From HK1 sp965215295 (GTDB lineage: Bacteria; Pseudomonadota; Gammaproteobacteria; HK1), in NCBI GenBank assembly GCA_965215295.1, contig OZ244045.1, forward strand, positions 1,860,001 through 1,924,000: a DNA stretch of 64,000 nt. The letters run 5' to 3'. The notes beneath the pieces were generated by a model. The model searched no databases and had not been told where the DNA came from. It worked only from the letters and a program-made list of their open reading frames with translations. How positions within the stretch are numbered: position 1 is the stretch's first letter; each line of letters starts with the position of its first letter. The position numbers and the translations under genes are program-made. This document shows, in pieces, positions 1 to 9,251 of this stretch.

Positions 1-2105
1 GTGGCCGACACCGTCACTTCCTTGTCCGGCGCGCTCACGTCGTTGTCCACGGCCGTGATCGTCACCTCGCCCGTGCTGTCCGTCGCGCCCGCCGCAATCG
101 TCAGCTCCCGGTTGACGCTCAGCGTGTAGTCGCCCTCCGTCGCCGGTGACACCGGCGCCGCCGACACCGTCACGATCGTGTCCTGGCTCGACATGCGGTC
201 CAGGCTCGCCGTCACCGTGCTCGTCCCGCCGTCCTCCGTGATCGAGGCCGGGGTCAGGGTCAACGTCACCTGCGGCGGCGGCGGCGCGTCGTCGTTCTCG
301 ACCGTCACCTCCGCCGTGGCGTCGGTCCCCAGCTCGTAGGCCGCATCCGCCGTCAGCGTCAGCGTCACCGTGCTGTCCGCCTCGTGGTCTTCGTCCTCCA
401 CCGTCGGCACCGTCACCGTCTTCTCGCTCTCGCCGTTCCCGAAATCGACGGTCTTCGCGCCCTCATCGTCCGGCGCCACCATGTCGCCGGTCTCCGACAC
501 GCTGTAGCTCACCGTCAGCGCGCCCCTGGTGTTCCTCGTGCGCGTCACCCTGAACTGTGCGCCCTCGCCTTCCGCCACCGGGCTCGCCACCGGCTCCACC
601 GACACCCTCGGAAGCGGCACCTCGCGTCCCCTGACCCCAATGAGCAACCTGGAGGAACGAGAGCCCCCCCAGCTCGCGCCGCGATCGGTGCTCTCGTGCC
701 GGTTGCCGATCTCCCAACCGGCCGCGGTCCCGGGATCCAGGTCTTCGTCCGCCGCCCTCAACCACGAAGGTCCGCCTATCCTTTCATTCCAATCCAGCAC
801 GACGTGGTACCGGGTGCCGGCTGCGAGGACGACATTCGACCGCGTGGTGAACTCGTTGATTCCGTCGTAATCCACGGGGGACGGATTTCTCAGCGTGTGC
901 AGCACGTTGCCGGGCTTGTCGTTCGGGTCGTTCGCCCTGAGCGTCGCCGTAAGTGTTCCGCGTTGTGCGGATGTAAGTTCACGGAAGCGCAGAGCTATGC
1001 CATCGAGCGCGTAGCCGCCCGCCGCGCTCCCCGTCCGAAACGACTGGGACAAGGTCTTGGTCAAGCTCACCAAGATGACGGCACCATGACCATGGAAGTT
1101 GCTGCGGGGGTTGTTGAGGTTGCTGACGAATGTCAACAGCGGCTCGTCGTCGTCCCGCACCGTCACCGTCGCCGACTGCGACTCTCCCCGGTAGTAGGTG
1201 GCGCCGCGGTCAAGCATCAGCGTGACCTCGCTGTTCGGCTCGTCGCCGGAGTCATTCACGGTCGGCACCGTCACCGTCACCTCGGTTTGGCCGTCCGCGA
1301 AATCGACGGTCTTCGGTTCCTCCTCGCCCGGCGCCACCACGTCGCCGGTCTCCGACACGCTGTAGTTGACCGTCAGCGCGCCCGTCGTGACCCCCGTGCG
1401 CCTCACCGTGAACCGCGCGTCCGCGCCTTCGTTCAACTGGTCCGCCTCCGCGGTCACGGTCACCTCCGGCTCCACAGGTCCCCGGATCCGGACCATGAAC
1501 GAACGATCTCTATTTTCAGTTCTCCAAGGGGCGGTCCCAATCTTGTGCAGATAGTCTTTGGTACTCCAGCCATCATCGTTGCTCAGGTCATCAGACATGT
1601 ACCAATCCTGTGACACGCCGGTGTTGGGTGCGTTTGATTCCGCCACGATGTGGTAACAGGTGTCGGGCTCGAGAGTGGCCTCCGCCGGTGCCGTGAACGT
1701 GTTCAGGCCGCTCCTCAGGGAATCCGGGTTGGTCAGCGTGTACCGGATGGTGCCGGGAACATGGCAGCGACTCTCGCTGACCTGCGAATCTTCCCTGATT
1801 GTCACCTTGGGCGTTCCGGAGCCGGCCATCTGCAGGCGTATCACGACCTCCTGAAGCGAGTAGCGGTCGCTCCGGCTTCCCGTGCGAAACGGTTGCGCCA
1901 GTGAAACAGACTTCCAGATCGACCTATCTCCCAATTGTCTTCCGAACGCGTTGCTGATGTAGGTGACAACATCCTGCGCCTGGGCCGCTACGGGCCACAG
2001 GCCGACGAGCGACAGCAGGACGCAGGCCGCCAGCGCCAGACGGCGAAGCGCCCCCGCGACGGTCGGGGACGGGAGGGCGCCATGGCCTCGCCGCTTGTCG
2101 GGCAA
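1..2105 (-). CDS. Secreted Calx-beta repeat protein, 3' end outside window
   Basis: The minus strand encodes an exported multidomain surface or secreted protein of about 700 visible residues; its C-terminus lies beyond base 1. A signal peptide is visible (basic KRR near the start, hydrophobic core ALAACVLLSLVGL, cleavage site AQA before QD). Then follow a module containing SFRTGS-like and CYH motifs, a Calx-beta domain (about 1140-1500, with VNYSVSETGD), a second copy of the module (about 560-1140) and further Calx-beta domains (VTVTVPTVEDEDHE, GDYTLSVNREL). Calx-beta domains are typical of calcium-binding adhesins and RTX-like proteins. The start is uncertain: no ATG lies in frame near the signal peptide, so I chose the TTG at 2105, which has no clear ribosome binding site. 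The frame stays open through the upstream repeats. Identification as a Calx-beta protein is firm; function is inferred. Confidence 0.75.
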   Translation of the reverse strand, partial: MPDKRRGHGALPSPTVAGALRRLALAACVLLSLVGLWPVAAQAQDVVTYISNAFGRQLGDRSIWKSVSLAQPFRTGSRSDRYSLQEVVIRLQMAGSGTPKVTIREDSQVSESRCHVPGTIRYTLTNPDSLRSGLNTFTAPAEATLEPDTCYHIVAESNAPNTGVSQDWYMSDDLSNDDGWSTKDYLHKIGTAPWRTENRDRSFMVRIRGPVEPEVTVTAEADQLNEGADARFTVRRTGVTTGALTVNYSVSETGDVVAPGEEEPKTVDFADGQTEVTVTVPTVNDSGDEPNSEVTLMLDRGATYYRGESQSATVTVRDDDEPLLTFVSNLNNPRSNFHGHGAVILVSLTKTLSQSFRTGSAAGGYALDGIALRFRELTSAQRGTLTATLRANDPNDKPGNVLHTLRNPSPVDYDGINEFTTRSNVVLAAGTRYHVVLDWNERIGGPSWLRAADEDLDPGTAAGWEIGNRHESTDRGASWGGSRSSRLLIGVRGREVPLPRVSVEPVASPVAEGEGAQFRVTRTRNTRGALTVSYSVSETGDMVAPDDEGAKTVDFGNGESEKTVTVPTVEDEDHEADSTVTLTLTADAAYELGTDATAEVTVENDDAPPPPQVTLTLTPASITEDGGTSTVTASLDRMSSQDTIVTVSAAPVSPATEGDYTLSVNRELTIAAGATDSTGEVTITAVDNDVSAPDKEVTVSA

Positions 2106-2880
2106 CGCCCGGAATCCGGCACCGGCGCCGGGAACCGCCGGCGCACGGTCGCATCCCGCCAGCGCCAGACGGCGAAGCGCCACGGCGACGGTCGGGGACG
2201 GGACGACGCCATGGCCCCGCCGCTTCTCGCGCAACACCCGGAATCCGGCCACGGCGCCGGAAACCGCCGGCGCACGGTCGCTTCCCCCCGGCGCCCGAAC
2301 GCTTCCCGCCGGCACCGGACGGCGAAGCGACCCGGCGACGGGCGGCACCGTGACGGCGCCATGGCCTCGCCGCTTCTCGGGCAATGCCCGGAATCCCGCC
2401 GCGTTGCCGGGAACCGCCGGCGCACGGTCGCTTCCCGCCAGCGCCAGAACGCTTCCCGCCGGCGCCAGACGACGAAGCGACCCGGCACCGGGCGGGGCCG
2501 TGACGGCGCCATGGCCTCGCCGCTTCTCGGGCAACCTCCGGAATCCGGCCCCGGCGCCGGAAACCGCGGACGCCCGGCCCCATCCCGCCAACGCCAGACG
2601 GCGAAGCGACCCGGCACCGGGCGGGGCCGTGATGGCGCCATGGCCTCGCCGCTTCTCGGGCAATGCCCGGAATCCGGCCCCGGCGCCGGGAACCGCCGAC
2701 GCACGGACGCATCCCGCCAACGCCCGAACGCTTCCCGCCGGCACCGGACGGCGAAGCGCACCGGCGACGGGCGGCACCGTGACGGCGCCATGGCTCCGCC
2801 GCTTTTCGGGCAACGCCCGGCCGGCCCCGTCGCCGGAAACCGCGCGCGCCCGGTCGCTTCCCGCCAGCCGGCGCCGTATG
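2060..2880. repeat. Tandem array of 129/150-bp units copied from the 5' end of the adjacent gene
   Basis: About six imperfect units follow one another, anchored by an NcoI-like CCATGG core at 2081, 2210, 2360, 2510, 2639 and 2789. Intervals are 129 or 150 bp, both multiples of three and differing by 21 bp. Read on the minus strand in the frame of the Calx-beta gene, each unit repeats its start region (LPEKRRGHG, then SLRRLALAG), so the array is an expansion of that gene's N-terminal coding end. The frame has no stop across the units I read, so some or all could be translated as an N-terminal extension. Confidence 0.8.
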
Positions 2881-3065
2881 GCCGCCAAGGCGAACATCAC
2901 GGCCCTGAGGTTCAACGGACCCGCCCGCACGTCTTGCGGATGCCTGTCCCCGTCATCCCGATGTCCGCCCCCGTCATCCCGAACCCTGCACTTTGCTCAG
3001 GGACAGGCCGCGCTCTCCCGGACTCGGCCGGGGAGAACGATGGGGGGAGCCCGACGACTAGTGTC

Positions 3066-3094
3066 GGGGGGGGGGGGGGGGGGGGGGGGGGGGG
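3066..3094. repeat. 29-base homopolymeric G tract
   Basis: An uninterrupted run of 29 G lies between the 5'-end repeat array and the 173-bp repeats. It is not inside a convincing gene. Such a tract could be a slippage-prone site or a sequencing/assembly artefact. Confidence 0.95.
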
Positions 3095-3180
3095 TAGTGA
3101 TCAGTGTCGGGGAGAGGGAGCAGCCTGCGGAGTCGGCCGTACCGCCTGTCAGTGTTCGGGGAGAGGGAGCACCCGCGGAG

Positions 3181-3700
3181 TCGGCCGTACCGCCTGTCAT
3201 GGCAGCGAGCGTCACACCATGGCAACGAGTGAACGTGTTCACGTCAGCTCGCCGGTGCTCGGCGCTCCGGCCGGGGCGTGTCGGCGCCGCTCGAAGACGA
3301 CCTGTTCCGTGAGGCCCGCTCCGAACCCAGCGGTGAGCGAGCAACCCGCGGAGTCGGCCGTGCCGCCTGTCATGGCAGCGAGCGTCACACCATGACAACG
3401 AGTGGACGTGTTCACGGTAGCTCGCCGGTGCTCGGCGCTCCGGCCGGGGCGTGTCGGCGCCGCTCGAAGACGGCCTGCTCCGTGATGCCCGCCCCGAACC
3501 CAGCGGTGAGCGAGCAACCCGCGGAGTCGGCCGTGCCGCCTGTCATGGCAGCGAGCGTCACACCATGGCAACGAGTGGACGTGTTCACGGTAGCTCGCCG
3601 GTGCTTGGCGCTCCGGCCGGGGCGTGTCGGCGCCGCTCGAAGACGGCCTGCTCCGTGAGGCCCGCTCCGAACCCAGCGGTGAGCGAGCAACGGTGAGTGA
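3181..3700. repeat. 173-bp tandem repeat, three copies
   Basis: Three nearly identical 173-bp units occur, marked by GTCATGGCAGCGAGCG at about 3196, 3369 and 3542, with a partial unit upstream. Both strands are open in several frames only because of base composition. I see no gene. Confidence 0.85.
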
Positions 3701-4059
3701 GGGCCCCGGACTTCTCGCGAGTCCTGCCGGCGCCGCACCGGCGACGGCCACCGCTCGCACGCCCGGGCCGCGATGGCGCCGTCCCGCCCGACACCCAGAG
3801 CCATTGCCAAGTGCCACCGCCCCGCCCGCGCACCCGCGCCGCGATGGCGGTGGACTTCGAGGGGAATCGAGCCGGTGTGTCCATGGCGGCTTCCTCTCGG
3901 GGGTCAGGCCCCGTTCCGTGCCGGGGTTCGCGGAACACGAACCGGGTTGCGGAGCGGGGCGCAGGTCGATGCGTCTCGTACCGGCGCGCAGGGTACCCGA
4001 TTCTGACGGCGTGTCGATACCCAGGAGGGCCTTGTCGGGAGCGAACAATCTGTCCGGTG
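3701..4059. other. Intergenic stretch without a recognisable gene
   Basis: This GC-rich sequence lies between the 173-bp repeats and the first Rpn unit. Its open frames read as arginine/proline/glycine-rich low-complexity protein and match no family I know. Its last part is a degenerate version of sequence at the head of the later units. Confidence 0.6.
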
Positions 4060-4116
4060 TGTCCGGTGCGACAGCACCCGGGTTGTCCGATCCGATGGGC
4101 ACCGAGCAGGCGCCCC

Positions 4117-4523
4117 ATGGCCCGGACACGAGTATCGGAGGTGATCCACCGGACGAGGCACGAAGAGACCCGCGGCGGCCGGCAGGTGCGGCGGCCCGCG
4201 CAGGAAGAGGCGGCCCGGCTACCGTGGGTGCGAGCAGGGCCGAGCAGGGCCGGGGCGCAACGGCCGGGGCCGGGGCCGAGACCCCCGAGGCGCGACGGTC
4301 GGAGCCGGGGCCGAGGCTCCCGAGGCGACCCGGAGGCCGGGGAACGAGCAGGCCCGGGGCGCAACGGCCGGGGCCGGGGCCGAGACCCCCGAGGCGACCC
4401 GGCTACCGGGGGAGCGAGCGCACCTTCCGGCGCTACATCGAGCGCTGCGAGGACAAGGGGCTCGACGCCCGGGCGGACAAGCGCATGCACCAGGTCCCGG
4501 CGCATCGTGCGCCGGTGGACGAG
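4117..4523 (+). pseudogene. Decayed ISNCY-type transposase N-terminus (unit 1)
   Basis: Two stretches match the usual N-terminal helix-turn-helix region of ISNCY-family transposases. One reads RHEETRGGRQVRR then PAQEEAARLPWV, like MRFEE..GG....RLTQEEAARLLGV. The other reads SERTFRRYIERCEDKGLD then DKRMHQVPAHRAPVDEG, like ERTFRRYIDRYEDEGLDG..DKRL.QVSHRRAPVDEV. Between them sits a GC-rich repetitive insertion (about 4240-4410) that breaks the frame. No catalytic domain follows. It is a relic with no plausible transposase activity; the family assignment is from memory of the motif, not a search. Confidence 0.7.
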
Positions 4524-4835
4524 GGGGGGCAGCGACCCTCGGAGCTGCCAAGACGCACTGTTCCCGATGCGAAATCCGAGACCGACCAGAATCCCCCGAA
4601 TCATCATTGACGGATCATCCGCAGCTCCAATCCGGGCACGGACAGCGCTCTTGCCGGGCGAGCCCAGCGACGCAGCGGCGCCGCAACGGCCGGAGGTCGT
4701 AAAGCAGGATGGCCAGTCCCCGATATCCCGACGTTCCCGGCACGATCTCCTACATGTAGTCGAGATGATTTCCTACGTTCCGAGGGCGGATCTTCGCTTT
4801 CGCGCCCGTGCGCGGGGCCGATACCGTGCCCCCTC

Positions 4836-6305
4836 ATGGAGATCGATGCCGCCTGGAAACGCCTGTTCGCGCTCCCCGCGATGGTCGAGCACCTGCTGCG
4901 CGCCGTCGCCCCCGAGCTCGCCCGCCGTCTGGACTTCACCGCCATGGAGCAACTCGCCGCCAACTGGACCCGCCCGACGGGCGGCGCCGAACCGCACACC
5001 GGCCCCCGACCGACCGGCGGCGCCGAACCGCACACCGGCACCCGATCAACGGGTGGCGCAGACCCGCACTCCGGCACCCACCCGACGGGCAGCACCGACC
5101 CGCACACCGACACTCGACCGACCGGTGGCGCCGACCCGCACACCGGCACCCGATCGACGGGTGGCGCAGACCCGCACTCCGGCACCCACCCGACGGGCAG
5201 CACCGACCCGCACACCGGCACCCGATCGACGGGTGGCGCAGACCCGCACACCAGCACTCGCCCGGCGGGTAGCGCCGGCCCGCGCACCGGCACCCAGCGC
5301 TACGCCGACGCGGTCTGGCGCATCCGCTACGCCGGCGCCGATGCACGCACCCTCGTGCTGCTGCTCGAATTCCAGTCCACGGTGGACCCCGACATGGCGG
5401 CACGCACCCTCGCCTACACCAGCCTGCTGCGCGAGCATCTGCGGCGCCAGGGTCGGCTCGACCCCGACGGCGGGTTGCGCACCCTGGCCGTGGTGGTCTA
5501 CTCCGGCCCGAAGCCGTGGTCGGCGGCAGGCGCCGCCGGCGCCGTGCCGCTCTCGCCCGACGGCGCGCCGCTGCTGACGGTCATCGCCCCCTACCGGTTG
5601 CTTGACTCGCGACGGGCACCGGCTGACGATTCGACCCAACGCAACCCGGCGATGGCGGTGCTCGGCGTCGAGGGCGCGGCCTCCCCGGCACAGGCGGCGG
5701 CGCGGATGCAGGCGATGGCGCTCTGGCTGCCGCAGGTGCTCACCGACCGGGACGTGCGGCGCGAATTCGGCGCCTCGGTGGCGGTGTGGCTGGCGGCGAC
5801 GATGCCGCGGCTGTTTTCGTCCGCCGATGACGAGGAGATCGAGAACATCGGACTTGGCCTGTTCGAGGAGAACGAAATGACGACGCTGCACCTGAGGGCG
5901 AAGGAGTGGGAAGCCGAGTGGCTGCGCCAGGGCATCGCGCAGGGCATGGAGCAGGGAATGGAACGCGGCATGGCCCAAGGCGTGGAACGCGGTCTGGCGC
6001 AGGGAATGGAACGCGGCATGGCCCAAGGCGTGGAGCGCGGCTTGGCGCAGGGAATGGAACGCGGCATGGCCCAAGGCGTGGAGCGCGGCTTGGCGCAGGG
6101 TATGGAGCGCGGTCTGGCCCAGGAACGGTCGTTGCTGCGCGAGATAGCGGCGCGCAAGTTCGGCGCCGCGGTGAGCGAGGCGCTGGCCCGACGCCTGGAG
6201 TCGGCCTCGGACGCCGAGGCGCTTCGGGACATCGGCGTCCTGATCATCGACTGCGCCGACGGCGCGGAGCTGCTCGCCCGTGTCTCCCCGCGCGGAAACG
6301 TTTGA
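4836..6305 (+). CDS. Rpn-family PD-(D/E)XK nuclease, copy 1 (489 aa)
   Basis: The protein resembles Rpn (recombination-promoting nuclease / putative transposase) DNA endonucleases, linked in E. coli to recA-independent recombination and anti-phage defence. The N-terminal helix (WKRLFALPAMVEHLL) matches the Rpn start. The nuclease core has Asp158 in ADAVWR and the Glu178-x-Gln180 pair in LLEFQS, followed by VYSGPKPW. Between residues 44 and 153 nine 12-residue repeats (TRPTGGADPHTG type) are inserted just ahead of the catalytic Asp. The C-terminus carries a long GMERGMAQGVERGLAQ repeat, typical of Rpn tails, then a helical domain. The ATG follows a leader conserved in all three copies, without a strong ribosome binding site. 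A well-placed internal start lies at 5877. Confidence 0.85.
   Translation: MEIDAAWKRLFALPAMVEHLLRAVAPELARRLDFTAMEQLAANWTRPTGGAEPHTGPRPTGGAEPHTGTRSTGGADPHSGTHPTGSTDPHTDTRPTGGADPHTGTRSTGGADPHSGTHPTGSTDPHTGTRSTGGADPHTSTRPAGSAGPRTGTQRYADAVWRIRYAGADARTLVLLLEFQSTVDPDMAARTLAYTSLLREHLRRQGRLDPDGGLRTLAVVVYSGPKPWSAAGAAGAVPLSPDGAPLLTVIAPYRLLDSRRAPADDSTQRNPAMAVLGVEGAASPAQAAARMQAMALWLPQVLTDRDVRREFGASVAVWLAATMPRLFSSADDEEIENIGLGLFEENEMTTLHLRAKEWEAEWLRQGIAQGMEQGMERGMAQGVERGLAQGMERGMAQGVERGLAQGMERGMAQGVERGLAQGMERGLAQERSLLREIAARKFGAAVSEALARRLESASDAEALRDIGVLIIDCADGAELLARVSPRGNV
4968..5291 (+). repeat. In-frame 36-bp array, nine units, in Rpn copy 1
   Basis: Nine 36-bp units encode variants of TRPTGGADPHTG. The array sits between the N-terminal helix and the catalytic core. 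Copy 2 has six units and copy 3 has seven full and two half units, so this is the most variable part of the protein. Confidence 0.9.
5865..5879 (+). promoter_or_regulatory. Internal ribosome binding site and start (RpnS-like), copy 1
   Basis: GAGGAG (5865-5870), a 6-base spacer and an in-frame ATG (5877-5879, codon 348) form a strong translation start inside the rpn gene. It would produce a 142-residue C-terminal protein (5877-6305) consisting of the repeat tail and final domain without the nuclease. E. coli rpn genes are known to encode such intragenic C-terminal products (RpnS), which inhibit the full-length nuclease. Use of this site is inferred. Confidence 0.65.
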
Positions 6306-6504
6306 GGCTCCCGTCCCCGACCTTCACAACCTTCAGCCTTGGGCGACGGGTCCCTGCAATCCGTCCCGATCATCATCAGGGCGACGTTGCGTTCCGGGCA
6401 ATCGCGGCCGACCCCGACGGCGGACGAGATATCGGGAGCAAATAGTCTGTCCGGTGCGGCAGCACATGGATTGTCCGGTCTGATGGGCGCCGAGCAGGCG
6501 CCCC

Positions 6505-6808
6505 ATGACCCGGACACGAGTACCGGAGGTGATTCGCCGAACGAGGTTACGAAGAGCCCCGCGGCGTCCGGCAGGTGCGGCCGCCCGCGCAGGAAGAGGC
6601 GGCCCGGCTACCGTGAGTGCGAGCAGGGCCGAGCAGGGCCGGAGCGCGACGGTTCGGGCCAGGGCCGAGACCCCCGAGGCACGCACCGGAGGCCGGGGAG
6701 CGAGCGCACCTTCCGGCGCTACATCGAGCGCCGCGAGGACGAGGAGTTCGACGCGCGAGCGGACAAGCGCATGCACCGGATCCCGGCGCATCGTCGCCGG
6801 TGGACGAG
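6505..6808 (+). pseudogene. Decayed ISNCY-type transposase N-terminus (unit 2)
   Basis: This is the same relic as in unit 1. SERTFRRYIERRED is recognisable, but the frame shifts near the end: one base is missing relative to unit 1 in the stretch encoding HRAPVDE. No catalytic part remains. Confidence 0.65.
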
Positions 6809-7120
6809 GGGGAGCAGCGACCCCTCGGAGCTGCCAGGACGCACTGTTCCGATGCGAAATCCGAGACCGACCAAGCCCCTCCGAATCATCATTTACGGAT
6901 CATCCGTGGCTCCAATCCGGGCACGCACAGCGCTCTTGCAGGGCGAGCCCAGCGACGCAGCGGCGCCGCAACGGCCGGAGGTCGTAAAGCAGGATGGCCA
7001 GTCCCCGATATCCCGACGTTCCCGGCACGATCTCCTACATGTCGTCGAGGTGATTTCCTACGTTCCGAGGGCGGATCTTCGCTTCCGCGCCCGTGCACGG
7101 GGCCAATACCGTGCCCCCTC

Positions 7121-8437
7121 ATGGAGATCGATGCCGCCTGGAAACGCCTGTTCGCGCTCCCCGCGATGGTCGAGCACCTGCTGCGCGCCGTCGCCCCCGA
7201 ACTCGCCTGCCGCCTGGACTTCACCGCCATGGAGCAGCTCGCCGCCAACTGGACCCGCCCGACGGACGGCGCCGACCCGCACACCGGCACTCGCCCGACC
7301 GGTGGCGCCGGCCCGCACACCGGCACTCGCCCGACGGGCGGCGCCGAACCGCACACCGGCGCCCACCCGGCCGGTGGCGCCGAACCGCACACCGGCGCCC
7401 GCCCGGCCGGTGGCGCCGAACCGCACACCGGCACTCGCCTGACCGGCGGCGCCAACCCGCGCCCCGGCGCCCAGCGCTACGCCGACTCGGTCTGGCGCAT
7501 CCGCTACGCCGACGCCGATGCACGCACCCTCGTGCTGCTGCTCGAATTCCAGTCCACGGTGGACCCCGACATGGCGGCACGCACCCTCGCCTACACCAGC
7601 CTGCTGCGCGAGCATCTGCGGCGCCAGGGTCGGCTCGACCCCGACGGCGGGTTGCGCACCCTGGCCGTGGTGGTCTACTCCGGCCCGAAGCCGTGGTCGG
7701 CGGCAGGCGCCGCTGGCGCCGTGCCGCTCTCGCCCGACGGCGCGCCGCTGCTGCCGGTCATCGCCCCCTACCGGTTGCTTGACTCGCGACGGGCACCGGC
7801 TGACGATTCGACCCAACGCAACCCGGCGCTGGCGGTGCTCGGCGTCGAGGGCGCGGCCTCCCCGGCGCAGGCGGCGGCGCGGATGCAGGCGATGGCGGCT
7901 TGGCTCCCGCAGGTGCTCGCCGACCGGGACGTGCGGCGCGAATTCGGCGCCTCGGTGGCGACGTGGCTGGCGGCGACGATGCCGCGGCTGTTTTCGTCCG
8001 CCGACGGCGAGGAGATCGAGAGCATCGGGCTTGGCCTGTTCGAAGAGGAAGACGAAATGACGACGCTGCACCTGAGGGCGAAGGAATGGGAGGCCGAGTG
8101 GCTGCGCCAAGGCATCGCGCAAGGCATGGAGCAGGGAATGGAACGCGGCTTGGCCCAAGGCGTGGAACGCGGTCTGGCGCAGGGAATGGAACGCGGTCTG
8201 GCCCAAGGCGTGGAGCGCGGCTTGGCGCAGGGTATGGAGCGCGGTCTGGCCCAGGAACGGTCGTTGCTGCGCGAGATAGCGGCGCGCAAGTTCGGCGCCG
8301 CGGTGAGCGAGGCGCTCGCCCGACGCCTGGAGTCGGCCTCGGACGCCGAGGCGCTTCGGGACATCGGCGTCCTGATCATCGACTGCGCCGACGGCGCGGA
8401 GCTGCTCGCCCGTGTCTCCCCGCGCGGAAACGTTTGA
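7121..8437 (+). CDS. Rpn-family PD-(D/E)XK nuclease, copy 2 (438 aa)
   Basis: This tandem paralogue of copy 1 has the same start (ATGGAGATCGATGCC) and leader. The catalytic core is intact: Asp122 in ADSVWR and Glu142-x-Gln144 in LLEFQS. It has the shortest 12-residue array (six units) and a shorter GMERGLAQGVERGLAQ tail. The core is close to copy 1, while both repeat zones differ in length and unit order. It is likely a DNA endonuclease of the Rpn defence/recombination family. The internal start at 8057 is preserved with a slightly different upstream sequence, suggesting selection to keep it. Confidence 0.85.
   Translation: MEIDAAWKRLFALPAMVEHLLRAVAPELACRLDFTAMEQLAANWTRPTDGADPHTGTRPTGGAGPHTGTRPTGGAEPHTGAHPAGGAEPHTGARPAGGAEPHTGTRLTGGANPRPGAQRYADSVWRIRYADADARTLVLLLEFQSTVDPDMAARTLAYTSLLREHLRRQGRLDPDGGLRTLAVVVYSGPKPWSAAGAAGAVPLSPDGAPLLPVIAPYRLLDSRRAPADDSTQRNPALAVLGVEGAASPAQAAARMQAMAAWLPQVLADRDVRREFGASVATWLAATMPRLFSSADGEEIESIGLGLFEEEDEMTTLHLRAKEWEAEWLRQGIAQGMEQGMERGLAQGVERGLAQGMERGLAQGVERGLAQGMERGLAQERSLLREIAARKFGAAVSEALARRLESASDAEALRDIGVLIIDCADGAELLARVSPRGNV
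7253..7468 (+). repeat. In-frame 36-bp array, six units, in Rpn copy 2
   Basis: Six 36-bp units encode TRPTGGAGPHTG-type repeats, including AHPAGGAEPHTG variants not found in copies 1 and 3. The position in the protein is identical to that in the other copies. Confidence 0.9.
8044..8059 (+). promoter_or_regulatory. Internal ribosome binding site and start (RpnS-like), copy 2
   Basis: AGAGGA (8044-8049), a 7-base spacer and an in-frame ATG (8057, codon 313) would give a 126-residue C-terminal product ending at 8437. The sequence differs from copies 1 and 3 by an extra codon, yet the ribosome binding site and spacing are kept. Confidence 0.65.
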
Positions 8438-8645
8438 GGCTCCCGTCCCCGACCTTCACAACCTTCACGACCTTCAGCCTTGGGCGACGGGTCCCTGCAA
8501 TCCGTCCCGATCATCATCAGGGCGACGTTGCGTTCCAGGCAATCGCGGCCGACCCCGACGGCGGACGAGATATCGGGAGCAAATAGTCTGTCCGGTGCGG
8601 CAGCACATGGATTGTCCGGTCTGATGGGCGCCGAGCAGGCGCCCC

Positions 8646-8940
8646 ATGACCCGGACACGAGTACCGGAGGTGATTCGCCGAACGAGGTTACGAAGAGCCC
8701 CGCGGCGTCCGGCAGGTGCGGCCGCCCGCGCAGGAAGAGGCGGCCCGGCTACCGTGAGTGCGAGCAGGGCCGGGGCGCGACGGTTCGGGCCAGGGCCGAG
8801 ACCCCCGAGGCGCGCACCGGAGGCCGGGGAGCGAGCGCACCTTCCGGCGCTACATCGAGCGCCGCGAGGACGAGGAGTTCGACGCGCGAGCGGACAAGCG
8901 CATGCACCGGATCCCGGCGCATCGTCGCCGGTGGACGAGG
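8646..8940 (+). pseudogene. Decayed ISNCY-type transposase N-terminus (unit 3)
   Basis: This relic is equivalent to those in units 1 and 2, with the SERTFRRYIERRED stretch and the same missing base near its end. The GC-rich insertion between the two homologous stretches is shorter than in unit 1. Confidence 0.65.
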
Positions 8941-9251
8941 GGGAGCAGCGACCCCTCGGAGCTGCCGGAACGCACTGTTCCGATGCGAAATCCGAGACCG
9001 ACCAAGCCCCTCCGAATCATCATTTACGGATCATCCGTGGCTCCAATCCGGGCACGCACAGCGCTCTTGCAGGGCGAGCCCAGCGACGCAGCGGCGCCGC
9101 AACGGCCGGAGGTCGTAAAGCAGGATGGCCAGTCCCCGATATCCCGACGTTCCCGGCACGATCTCCTACATGTAGTCGAGATGATTTCCTACGTTCCGAG
9201 GGCGGATCTTCGCTTCCGCGCCCGTGCGCGGGGCCGATACCGTGCCCCCTC

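Larger units (their letters stand above)
4060..6340 (+). repeat. Rpn-containing segmental duplication, unit 1
   Basis: This is the first copy of a repeated segment: TGTCCGGT-flanked end motif, decayed ISNCY transposase N-terminus, conserved leader and Rpn nuclease gene. It is the most diverged upstream of the nuclease gene. Units 2 and 3 follow directly in the same orientation. Confidence 0.85.
6341..8481 (+). repeat. Rpn-containing segmental duplication, unit 2
   Basis: This is a direct copy of the repeated segment, offset 2141 bp from the next unit measured at the GGGCGACGGG marker after each rpn gene (6341, 8482, 10682). It holds a relic transposase start, the conserved leader and rpn copy 2. 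Near-identity in the leader and core implies recent duplication or gene conversion. Confidence 0.85.

Noticed and set aside
1935..3395. Long plus-strand open frame of nearly 500 codons across the repeats
   Set aside because: It is composed of the 129/150-bp repeats and low-complexity Arg/Pro/Gly sequence, opposes the recognisable signal peptide and Calx-beta gene, and exists in several frames because stop codons are rare at this G+C content.
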